A stretch of 13,864 nucleotides of DNA from an uncultured Saprospiraceae bacterium (GCA_937921525.1 CAKZUM010000183.1:1-13864), one strand, 5' to 3'. Positions 9,501 to 13,864 are shown, numbered from the stretch's first letter. A program made the numbers and translations. The notes: a model not told the origin generated them from the sequence alone.

Positions 9501-12500
9501 AAATTATAGGTACCTACATCCGCCATGCTAGTTGTATCTATACTTAAAGTAGGAGCATCAGGATAGGCTCCCCCCGTTGTTGTACCTTTTGGTCCAAACC
9601 ATTCGTAATGAACATCTGCCCCTGTATAATTAGGCTCGGCAGAAAGTAAAAAAGATTCACCAAAACACAATGGCCCGTTGCCCGATAAGAATGGTTCATC
9701 TGGGCCGACCGTAATATCTATATTTGTTAATGCTTCTGCTGTACATCCATTGGCATCTGTCAAAATCACCACATAGTTTCCAGAAAGCTCATTCGTAGCG
9801 TTTGGAAGAGTCACTGCTTGTGTGATCGCACTAAAATCATTTGGTCCTGTCCATAGATATTGGTAGGGCATTGCACCTCCATCTGGAGTAGCACGCAAAT
9901 TAATATCTGTCATCGGCGTAACGCACTCCGTTCCATCATTCTCTGCTGTAACTATTGGTAATTTGTTGATCGTCACACTTACTGATGCAGATGGAGAAGA
10001 ACAATTATTATTAGAAACAACTAACCAATAATCATAAGTACCTGCTAGTAGATCATTAATTATTGGCTCGGCAGTAGTTGTAAATGGCGTTGCTGTTATA
10101 TCTAGTTCTGGATCAACTGTGTACCATGCGTAAGTAACGGATGCTTCATACGCTCCACCCGTTAGTAAAGTGATTGCATTTCCTTCACATACTGCTCCAC
10201 TATAATTTGGAGTCGGTGTTTCTGGTACAACATTAATCACTTGTTCAACGGCTGCTGCTGGTGCAGAGGCACATCCATTTCCATTGATACATATTACAGT
10301 CCATAAACCTGCATCATAGGCACTATCTGCTGGCGGAATAGTTGTGGTATTAACTACAGTCGTTAATAAAGGATTAGACAAAGTACTCGTGCTACTACCA
10401 TCTGGACCAATCCATTGATAGCTATCACAGATCGCACTTGTGGACAGCACTATACTATCTCCTTCACATATTGGGCCGTTCGTTTGCAGAGTAGGCGTAT
10501 CTGGAATTTCATCAATAATGACGGTCGCAAATGCTGGGTCAGAAGGACAATCATCTACCATCGTTATTAATTGATAAGTACCTGCATCCGTTGCTGTTGC
10601 TGCATTTGTTACAAAAGGGTTTTGATCTGTGGAACTAAAACCATTAGGGCCTGTCCAGTTGTAGCTATCTACCCCTACTCTTGTTGTTGTCAATTGGATT
10701 AAATCCCCTTCGCATACCGATATGTTTGCTACCACAGGAGCAGTAGCTGTTGGGATTACTGTTATGGTAATGGTATCTGTCAGACCTGTCCAACACTCCC
10801 CATCTATTGGGCAAATAGAAACGGCAAAGTCCGTTGTCACTGAAATATCTGTGAAAGTAGGATTTTGATCGGTGGAAGCTATTACGCCTGATTGATTTAA
10901 ATTTTCCCATTTATAAGTGGCAGATGCTATTTCACTTGTAAGTGTTAAAGAAACATCCTCCCCTTCACAAATAGTGATAGCATCTGGTGTGATTGCTATA
11001 TTCGCTGGTTGACAATCTAATGGCGTTGGATCGTTTGGACCACCTTCGCCATTCGTTCCATCAGGGTCTGCCCCATTATCAGAATCATCTTCTGTTGTTG
11101 TATCATTTGGATCTTTACCAGAGGCAGTAGCCTGATTCATTAATGGGCTATCGGCACCTGCTGCACTTGGATTTAATTCTACGGTAACTTCTACGGCTAA
11201 CGTCTCTCCCGATAATAACCTATCTGTTGGCATTCCTAAGAACATATCCAACGCAGGTGTCGCCCCCATGAACAAAGGATTTATCGTAGGCGGATTAGTG
11301 GCTGTTGTTAATGGGGTATAAATACTTGGAAGTGTAACTACCTCTACAAATGCTACCCCTAAATCTGCTGCCAAATCATCTACTAATGTCAAACTATCCA
11401 AAGGTACATTTCCTGTATTTTGAATAACAAAACGATAGCTTACATCAAAATGATTGGCAATGCCACTAGCTGCTGGTACTACCTCTATAATTTCTTTTGC
11501 TAAATTAATTTGTGGTAAATATAATGGCGTTGGATCATCCATATCTGGATCATCTGGATCGGCACTATCATCTGACTCATCTGTTACTTCTTGTCCATCT
11601 GGTCCTTTACCTGTTGCCGTTGCTTGGTTGGCTAATGGGGAAGGTGCGCCTCCTGCATCTGGATTTACTTCTACGGTAAATTCGATGGTTAATTCATCTT
11701 GTGGTTTTAGTAAACCAGAGGTACCATTAAATACATTGATCGGGAAGGTTCCTGCATTTGGTGTGCTTGGCGTACCATTACTGGTACTCACAATTGGACC
11801 TGCTGTAAGGCCCACATAAGCAGCACCAAACTCTGCTGCTAGATCGTCACTTACTTGGATGCTATCCAAATCTACATTACCTGTATTCTTGACTACTAAT
11901 TCAAAAGTTACATAGTAATTTCCATCTGTTATAGCAGGTTGGATTCCTACAATATCCTTTGTGATTTTGATTTGAGGAACTGGTATTAAAGTTGGATCGT
12001 CTGGGCCGCCTGTTTCATTTTGTACATCTGATTCGTCATCTGATATATCTTCTATGGTAGTTCCGTTTGGATCATCACCTGATACTGTTGCTTGATTTTC
12101 TACAGGTTGCATCAATGCAGCGAAGGCAGCAAAGTCTACTTCAGTTGTCAATAAGACTTTGAATTGCTGGCCTGGTTCTAATAAATCACTTGCCATTCCA
12201 GCTAATAAATCTGCATCTGCCACACCATCAAAATTCGTATTAACTGCAGGTGGATTGCTTGCGGAAATATTCATTACACTAGCCGTTGGCGTAGCAGTCA
12301 GGGTCGAAGCAAAAACTAAATTATCAATTAAACTCAAGTTATTTAAATCAACATTTCCTGTATTTTCTACTACAAATTCAAAATTGATTTCGTAGTTTCC
12401 ATTTGGTAATTCCTGACCACCTGTTACTGCTTTAGTCAGAGCAATTTCTGGTATCGGCAATAGCGTTGGATCATCCGATCCACCCGTTTCGTTATCAGGA

Positions 12501-13864
12501 TCATCATCGTCATTTAAGTCGGAATCATCATCGGAGTCATCTGCTACTTCTTCTCCATTTGGTCCTTTGCCCATTACGGTAGCTTGGTTAGCAAGTGGTT
12601 CGGGTCGAGATGGGCAGGAAATATCTACTTCTATCATAACCGACACACTAATCGAATCTCCCGGGAATAAACAACCATCTGTATTTAATAAATTCGTCTG
12701 AGTCGATCCATTGTATAAAGAATTTAAAGTTGGATTAATACTATTCGTAGAAGTATTAATTAACGCTGGCGGCGTCGTTCCAAGTAAACCTACAAAAGCA
12801 CAATCATACTGGGTTGCAAAATCTTCCATCAGATCAATTTGACAGAATTCACTACCACCAATATTTTCAATAATAAAGTCGTATGACACCGCATAATTCC
12901 CATTTGGCAATGCCGCTGGTACGCCACTAATTGCTTTTGTTAATTGTGGTACAGGTGGAATACTTACTGGTGTTGGATCATCGTCCCCGGGTAAATCTGA
13001 ATCATCATCCGACAAATCGTCTACTGGTGAATAGCCTGGAATTGGACTACCATTTTCATCCACAGGTGTTGCCATTGCTGTCGCTTGATTCAAGACTGGT
13101 TGCGGTAAAGTACCAAAGATAGTAGGGTCTACTTCCACTACCATATTCATTATAAAAGACTCATTCGGTTGTAACAAATCTGTCGCTGCACCAATGGTCA
13201 TATTAATATCTCCGCTCCCATCAAAATTACCATTGTTATCTGCTGGCGGCATAGTGCTCGACACATTCGCTAATGTCAATACAGGTATTCCTACTACTGC
13301 ATTTTCAAATGGTAATGGGTCTGTTATGTTGATGGTAGATAAATTGGCATTTCCTGTGTTTTCAATATCGAAAGCAAACTCCATATTGAAATTTCCGTTT
13401 GGCAATTCTGTAACAGAAACCAAATCTTTGGTAATACTAATTTCTGGGAAATAAGTAAAGGTCGGATCATCATTATCTCCCGTCTCATTATCTGGATCAT
13501 CATTATTATCTAAATCCGTATCATCATCTGAGTCGTCTGTTACAGGATTTCCTGCTGGGTCTTCTGCGTTTACAGTTGCGGTATTTGCTAGTGGAGATGG
13601 TATCGGATCACAATCCATTGTCACTTCTACATTGATCGTCCATTCTAAGGAGTCGCCGGGGAAAAGGCAACCATTACCTGTAAACATATTAAAATCTGAA
13701 TTGCCATTATAGCCCGTATTGATACTCGGCATAATGCTACTACCTGATACGTTTCCAAAAGAAACTAAATTCGCTGGATCAGCATCTACAAAAGCACAAC
13801 CATATTGGGTATCTAAATCTTCTAATACGTCTATTTGGCACATCTCACTTGTTCCATTGTTTTT
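266..13864 (-). CDS. Giant T9SS-secreted multi-domain surface adhesin (DUF11-like and Ig-like repeats, type B C-terminal domain), 5' partial
   Basis: The frame is open from the right edge to TAA at 266-268, giving 4,532 visible residues. The first Met in view (13841-13843) is not the start: the seven codons before it (KNNGTSE) continue the homology to the third DUF11-like unit (GGSEFCQID). The signal peptide and true start are therefore outside the window. Domain order by visible residue: 1-945 DUF11-like repeats with acidic linkers; about 950-4349, 39 Ig/PKD-like units; about 4350-4443 a cadherin-like/Big_9-type domain; about 4445-4532 the CHU_C/TIGR04131 domain, with TPNNDGFNDTF, IYNRYGDEIY, NDWDGTYNG and LPAGTYYYIL. 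That C-terminal domain is the type B sorting signal of T9SS cargo, so export to the cell surface is well supported. A role in adhesion or gliding is inferred from architecture; no catalytic domain is visible. There is no frameshift or internal stop in 13.6 kb, so the gene looks intact and under selection. The next gene encodes a PorP/SprF-like protein, its probable secretion partner. Confidence 0.95.
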   Translation of the reverse strand, partial: KNNGTSEMCQIDVLEDLDTQYGCAFVDADPANLVSFGNVSGSSIMPSINTGYNGNSDFNMFTGNGCLFPGDSLEWTINVEVTMDCDPIPSPLANTATVNAEDPAGNPVTDDSDDDTDLDNNDDPDNETGDNDDPTFTYFPEISITKDLVSVTELPNGNFNMEFAFDIENTGNANLSTINITDPLPFENAVVGIPVLTLANVSSTMPPADNNGNFDGSGDINMTIGAATDLLQPNESFIMNMVVEVDPTIFGTLPQPVLNQATAMATPVDENGSPIPGYSPVDDLSDDDSDLPGDDDPTPVSIPPVPQLTKAISGVPAALPNGNYAVSYDFIIENIGGSEFCQIDLMEDFATQYDCAFVGLLGTTPPALINTSTNSINPTLNSLYNGSTQTNLLNTDGCLFPGDSISVSVMIEVDISCPSRPEPLANQATVMGKGPNGEEVADDSDDDSDLNDDDDPDNETGGSDDPTLLPIPEIALTKAVTGGQELPNGNYEINFEFVVENTGNVDLNNLSLIDNLVFASTLTATPTASVMNISASNPPAVNTNFDGVADADLLAGMASDLLEPGQQFKVLLTTEVDFAAFAALMQPVENQATVSGDDPNGTTIEDISDDESDVQNETGGPDDPTLIPVPQIKITKDIVGIQPAITDGNYYVTFELVVKNTGNVDLDSIQVSDDLAAEFGAAYVGLTAGPIVSTSNGTPSTPNAGTFPINVFNGTSGLLKPQDELTIEFTVEVNPDAGGAPSPLANQATATGKGPDGQEVTDESDDSADPDDPDMDDPTPLYLPQINLAKEIIEVVPAASGIANHFDVSYRFVIQNTGNVPLDSLTLVDDLAADLGVAFVEVVTLPSIYTPLTTATNPPTINPLFMGATPALDMFLGMPTDRLLSGETLAVEVTVELNPSAAGADSPLMNQATASGKDPNDTTTEDDSDNGADPDGTNGEGGPNDPTPLDCQPANIAITPDAITICEGEDVSLTLTSEIASATYKWENLNQSGVIASTDQNPTFTDISVTTDFAVSICPIDGECWTGLTDTITITVIPTATAPVVANISVCEGDLIQLTTTRVGVDSYNWTGPNGFSSTDQNPFVTNAATATDAGTYQLITMVDDCPSDPAFATVIIDEIPDTPTLQTNGPICEGDSIVLSTSAICDSYQWIGPDGSSTSTLSNPLLTTVVNTTTIPPADSAYDAGLWTVICINGNGCASAPAAAVEQVINVVPETPTPNYSGAVCEGNAITLLTGGAYEASVTYAWYTVDPELDITATPFTTTAEPIINDLLAGTYDYWLVVSNNNCSSPSASVSVTINKLPIVTAENDGTECVTPMTDINLRATPDGGAMPYQYLWTGPNDFSAITQAVTLPNATNELSGNYVVILTDANGCTAEALTNIDITVGPDEPFLSGNGPLCFGESFLLSAEPNYTGADVHYEWFGPKGTTTGGAYPDAPTLSIDTTSMADVGTYNLQVTIDGCASVISQPFELILITPPNTPIVEDVAICLGDLLQIGTETMADSYAWTGPNGFTSTDQNPFVSSNASITDVGVYEVRIVQGNCISEAATVNVTINSLEEAPTLQTNAPICDGEDLTLQTSAICDMYIWIGPDGSSTTTLSNPLLVTDVNTTTIPFGDAAYDQGVWTLICQNGEGCNSAASEPVEVVINTIPDAPLPKNNGPVCFGEEMILSAGADYPEGTTFQWYNSNPATGGTVISNEQNPSFSNFTAPGNFFYWLTVTTDNCTSPAGITLAVIRELPTVTASNNGTECVNPTTDLIISSAPAGGTAPYTFSWTGPNDFASIEQNPVLPNVEDDQSGSYIVVITDANGCTATAETIIDVTGNPSRPNLVYTGVACEGQSSTLSIQEFEGVAVNYSWFKDGVAFTNIGNQLILNPTSIADIGDYYVMVEVDGCTTISDTLSVEVYEQPSASIAMVTNQDCVVGIEELMLVALPAGGSGVYTYTWSGPNDFVSTDSIASLINIEASASGTYTLEVRDNNGCVAAIASQTVDIRNGIVEPTINISDLSCEGGEVKLSIPAYSGSNVTYTWSTPTNTNITGLNTNEIIVSPMDSTIHQGNYSVVVEVDDCIIQSDTFLLQTLPAPTVAPTYVLSGVCTGEVLELFANATDAAQYNWAGPAGFVSSLPNPTISSVSVADNGQYAVTVTNSSGCTAVDFVMVTEILAINPTASIVSNSPICEGEDIVLSSSTTGVLYEWLGPLGASEETLNTFAGLTTSDSITTLSPENMAYKAGAYRVRVTDANGCTAVSEEIEIIINEIPAMPLPTNDGPVCIGSEVQLFAGGNYPSGTVYNWYASNPSTVGSTVFSNDENPIINNIAIAGTYTYWLTLDIAGCISPVGQTTIFVNEAPSVTASNTGTECVDPMTDLGLLASPTGGAAPYSYSWSGPSGFSSIDQNPTLPNAEGILTGTYIVEITDANGCTATAETVIDVTGNPNRPNLQYTGSVCEGERIELSIQEFAGVAVSYNWFKDGTAITNISNQLILSPATTEDNGNYWVQVQVDGCTTTSDTLLLEVYEEPVASISTIVAQACVEGQGELNFIAFPRGGVAPYKYEWSGPNNFISADSVATIVNITSAATGIYTLMVTDANGCESVLATQELDITDDFLEPQININNVACAGKEIILEVPTYEGNSVTYTWSTPNNVSANITGLNTNTIIINPVDTTIHQGNYSVVIDIDGCVIASDTFNLETLSAPTVDPIILTQGLCTGEILSLSANATNAVSYDWSGPAGFSSDLPEPSLIDVTIANNGQYGVTVTNSSGCTAVGFVDVNVIHPPRETPSFVTNSPICNGEDLILSSSSEGVTFEWVGPLGGSDQTLITYPNLVTSEGNTIINSDNPAYLAGAWTVRVIDANGCTISSEPIEVVINPIPRALAFNNGPICQGASIELIGGEESNAIYEWRVVGDSTIISTSRTPIFDNIQTTTLYELTVLAEGCIGQTDTTEVVVWQPPILTPSTTYDLNEDCAASDVQLLANVFEGSGAIVSYKWTGPNDFVSTLANPTIPSAGALVNGTYTLEVVDENGCTANAATEILNVADDQNAPFIIPSGPSCEGGKITLSVPAYSGSSIVYTWYKDTVAIPNVNSPTLIFDPVSLSDEANYFVSIVVDGCTITSAPYALEIYESPVASIASVAPLSCATGSEEVTFNATVVGGLAPYQYEWSGPNNFSAFTEDPSLINIDASKSGIYTLNVIDANGCSALATSVNVDITQGNHEPIITASAPTCEGGSVTISTKEEWASAVDFQWTKDGQILTDIHSNTFTVFPVTTADAGAYRVQITVDGCTNISDVFNLEIYTAPTLTISNNGMECVEAMDDLQLFAMPNGNPAGLTYEWTGPNGFASSAQNPFLPNATDAYSGDYTVVVRNSSGCENAYSTTVDISRIPDKPTISAEGDVCSGTLLTLNAPIYTGIEVDYEWTGPFGSTTSGAYPNSPRLTLSPATTALNGLYTLSVTINGCSSLLSEPYVVNIDAPPVVQITSGNINCAAPTTTLTLNTTVTGGVGPYQFEWTGPNGFTSTAGSPVLANLSNEDAGTYTVLVTDASGCQAQVASQFIAISTPPTTPEVQLVTPNVCEGETVILSANNYTGASVTYYWSIQGISTMLDTTTTSSLVLQNISADYTGIVSVRVMVDGCVSSISSAKELIVNAQPAAPELATSYVVCEGDNLQLSTSTVADSYRWSGPNGFVSTVQSPASIENISVQEAGLYALVSIIDGCESEPSYTTVVLNPRPTQPTLQVVSDICDGDLLVMQVQTPQQGATYQWIPPSMTLGQFSGDRASFSEPALWTDQPSIAISKAEYFHLYESGAWRVRTVNNNGCVSEVSLSKLINIHDIPELPLMTNTGPVCQGEAVQIMASALPGVTYSWYREIILPDGSATYELVSNSQRYETYDLPMGSHMFFLTVERNGCSVSSLPDQNGGIVEGMYTEVVVNEMPVVTLPEITGNYCEGDIVQLDAPSIPGATYEWTGPNDFVSFVEDPTVFNMTTASSGVYTLIVSKEGCEAAAVSTQVLISSQPMTPTISYDGSTCEGEEIRMMVSNIANGNFVRYEWSGPNGFMVATQDLIIPSASAIHEGDYTVKVYVNGCGSLPSSPMTAVVNALPAAPALAANGSTEAPLCEGEPILLETAYDPTLTYRWVGPAGFSSNIHNPIINNSTLQQAGTYSLSVVRDGCASAISSIEVGIQGSPSQPFAANTGPVCAGNDLRLYIANPVQGNTYEWFKQETNEFVGSGESLTLSDVDVRDAGDYYVLASVGDCTSDAYTGEGIVEQVFTTVTVENPTKELAHTTGTLFACEEEVNLTATTPQSTSGFWTAIDTDARIIDPNHPKSLVTNLQTGTNTFVWSLVADNCGVTSSDTLRVSHNVAPAAVEDFYNFGMNEIQDINLLENDFIQSTDATITILTDLQLGRVIPNGFGVYTYIPNENAVGVESFTYQICQKECPDLCAEAIATIVIGEGIDCFAGEFVTPNNDGFNDTFIVPCLANHPNSSLSIYNRYGDEIYFSDNYQNDWDGTYNGAILPAGTYYYILRVNDPAGTTLSGYIFLQR
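535..816 (-). other. Cadherin-like / Big_9-type domain next to the sorting domain
   Basis: The segment reads APAAVEDFYNFGMNE, then INLLENDF, a GRVIPNGFGVYTYIPN strand pair, GVESFTYQIC and CPDLCAEAIATIVI. Ordered elements DxY, LLxND, G.Y.Y.P and G.ESFTYQ.C are typical of the bacterial Ig/cadherin-like domains often found just before a CHU_C domain. Three Cys residues (QIC, ECPDLC) are present. Confidence 0.7.
817..1046 (-). repeat. Ig/PKD-like cap unit (unit 39), distinct from the rest of the array
   Basis: This last unit departs from the CEG pattern. It starts TGTLFACEEEVNLTATTP, has SGFWTAIDTD in place of YxWxGP, and ends GTNTFVWSLVADNCG followed by TSSDTLRVSHN. It resembles the PKD-like units that commonly precede C-terminal domains in large Bacteroidota surface proteins, and may terminate the Ig array structurally. 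Confidence 0.65.
1047..2077 (-). repeat. Four degenerate Ig-like units (35-38) that fit the class order poorly
   Basis: Approximate unit limits are 1832-2077, 1580-1831, 1324-1579 and 1047-1323. Each keeps a leading Cys (NYCEGD, STCEGE, PLCEGE, PVCAGN), a YxW core and a closing GC or DC. Their similarity to classes a, e, a and c is only loose. Unit 38 has an extra segment after its second Cys (TSDAYTGEGIVEQVF). Confidence 0.75.
2078..3980 (-). repeat. Ig-like supermodule with shifted register (units 28-34, classes d e f g a b c)
   Basis: Units 28-29 (3721-3980, 3460-3720) match units 5-6 well: MECVEAMDDLQL against TECVTPMTDINL, and GAYPNSPRLTL against GAYPDAPTLSI. Unit 30 (3194-3459) is SprB-like class f. 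Unit 31 (2927-3193) is class g-like, with VTYYWS. Units 32-34 (2684-2926, 2380-2683, 2078-2379) match classes a, b and c, but with longer loops in 33 and 34. Confidence 0.75.
3981..5774 (-). repeat. Ig-like seven-unit supermodule, copy 3 (units 21-27)
   Basis: Units 21-27 follow the order a-g. Approximate limits: 5530-5774, 5253-5529, 5022-5252, 4752-5021, 4486-4751, 4233-4485 and 3981-4232. Units 21 and 22 are close to 14 and 15 (GLCTGEILSLSANAT against GVCTGEVLELFANAT). Unit 23 is short and divergent (IYEWRVVGDST), and unit 24 has an altered leader (TTYDLNEDCAASD). This is the most diverged of the three complete copies. Confidence 0.8.
5775..7600 (-). repeat. Ig-like seven-unit supermodule, copy 2 (units 14-20)
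   Basis: Approximate unit limits: 7360-7600, 7080-7359, 6826-7079, 6556-6825, 6300-6555, 6049-6299 and 5775-6048, classes a-g. Units 17-20 are the closest relatives of units 10-13: the run DANGCTATAET and the leader TECVDPMTDL in unit 17 nearly repeat unit 10, and NYSVVIDIDGC in unit 20 mirrors NYSVVVEVDDC in unit 13. DNA similarity is also obvious by eye, for example around 6580-6640 and 8400-8460. Confidence 0.85.
7601..9419 (-). repeat. Ig-like seven-unit supermodule, copy 1 (units 7-13)
   Basis: Approximate unit limits: 9180-9419 (a), 8896-9179 (b), 8640-8895 (c), 8376-8639 (d), 8120-8375 (e), 7867-8119 (f) and 7601-7866 (g). This copy links the neighbouring arrays: its units 7-10 match units 2-5 (for example ICDGEDLTLQTSAICD against ICEGDSIVLSTSAICD), while units 10-13 match units 17-20. 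Confidence 0.85.
9420..10739 (-). repeat. Ig-like supermodule lacking the last two classes (units 2-6, a b c d e)
   Basis: Approximate unit limits: 10490-10739, 10207-10489, 9955-10206, 9690-9954 and 9420-9689. They correspond to classes a-e. Unit 2 has SYNWTGPNGFSSTDQNPF, almost repeated in unit 7. After unit 6 the array returns directly to class a, so classes f and g are missing here. Confidence 0.8.
10740..11015 (-). repeat. Leader Ig-like unit (unit 1) at the DUF11/Ig junction
   Basis: The first Ig-like unit starts ITICEGEDVSLTL after the linker LDCQPANIAITPDA. It keeps a YKW core and TDQNP, but its closing strand has two Cys (SICPIDGEC), giving three in the unit. It matches none of the seven classes well and marks the change from DUF11-like to Ig-like architecture. 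Confidence 0.75.
11030..13864 (-). repeat. DUF11-like (TIGR01451-type) repeat array: one partial and five complete units with acidic linkers
   Basis: Approximate limits are 13460-13864 (partial), 12970-13459, 12470-12969, 12000-12469, 11536-11999 and 11030-11535. Each unit runs from a P.I.LTK-like entry strand through NGNY, F.(V/I)ENTGN, an LxxGxxL or LLxP-like turn and (V/M)EV, to an (A/M)NQAT strand. It ends in an Asp-rich stretch with DDPT or NDPT. This is the pattern of DUF11/conserved-repeat domains, which are beta-sandwich modules of bacterial surface proteins. Units 1 and 3 carry four Cys each at matching places, while units 2, 4, 5 and 6 have none within the domain. Confidence 0.85.

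Noticed and set aside
2078..10739. Possible CRISPR or minisatellite, because of regularly recurring short strings
   Set aside because: The spacing (about 250-280 bases) and the codon-level divergence match protein-domain repeats, not short identical repeats with unique spacers.
11454..11819. Open frame of about 120 codons on the + strand, opposite the DUF11-like units
   Set aside because: It is a shadow of the sense frame: low complexity, no known motif and no plausible start context. Similar frames at 12159-12395 and 13194-13454 arise from the same repeated DNA.
13841..13843. ATG (minus strand) as the start codon of the giant gene
   Set aside because: The frame stays open to the window edge, and the preceding codons (KNNGTSE) align with the same place in the third DUF11-like unit, so this Met is internal.

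Overview
The window is almost entirely one gene. A giant minus-strand reading frame runs without interruption from the right edge (13864) to a TAA stop at 266-268. It shows 4,532 codons, and its true N-terminus lies beyond the right edge. It ends in a gliding-motility-associated C-terminal domain (CHU_C / TIGR04131 type), the type B sorting signal of the type IX secretion system (T9SS). Downstream on the same strand, after a 132-base gap, lie the first 44 codons of a PorP/SprF-family membrane protein, cut by the left edge. T9SS with CHU_C domains and PorP/SprF proteins points firmly to Bacteroidota. The moderate-to-low GC and very long Ig-like repeat protein would fit Saprospiraceae or a related marine/gliding lineage, but the family cannot be fixed from this window.

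Layout in reading direction (right to left): (1) 13864 to about 11030: one partial and five complete DUF11-like (TIGR01451-type) repeats of about 160 residues, each ending in an Asp-rich linker with a DDPT-like motif; (2) about 11015 to 817: 39 Ig/PKD-like units of about 80-100 residues, most with a CEG-like Cys near the start, a YxWxGP core and a terminal GC; (3) 816 to about 535: a cadherin-like/Big_9-type domain; (4) about 530 to 266: the T9SS type B C-terminal domain; (5) 134-265: intergenic, filled by a long imperfect hairpin built from two inverted arrays of a degenerate 7-base repeat; (6) 133 to 1: start of porP/sprF, with a signal peptide.

The Ig-like array has a second level of order. 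The units fall into seven recurring classes (named a to g here) in the order abcdefg. The array reads: one leader unit, abcde, abcdefg, abcdefg, abcdefg, defg, abc, four degenerate units, one distinct cap unit. The complete seven-unit supermodule is about 1.8 kb (about 600 residues). Classes d and f resemble SprB repeats and alternate with CEG-type Ig units.

Likely joint function (inference): the large protein is exported by the T9SS and displayed on the cell surface as a long, disulfide-stabilised filament-like adhesin. The PorP/SprF-like protein is its probable dedicated outer-membrane partner, as in the sprB-sprF arrangement of gliding Flavobacteria. I see no RNA genes, insertion sequences, CRISPR arrays or origins.
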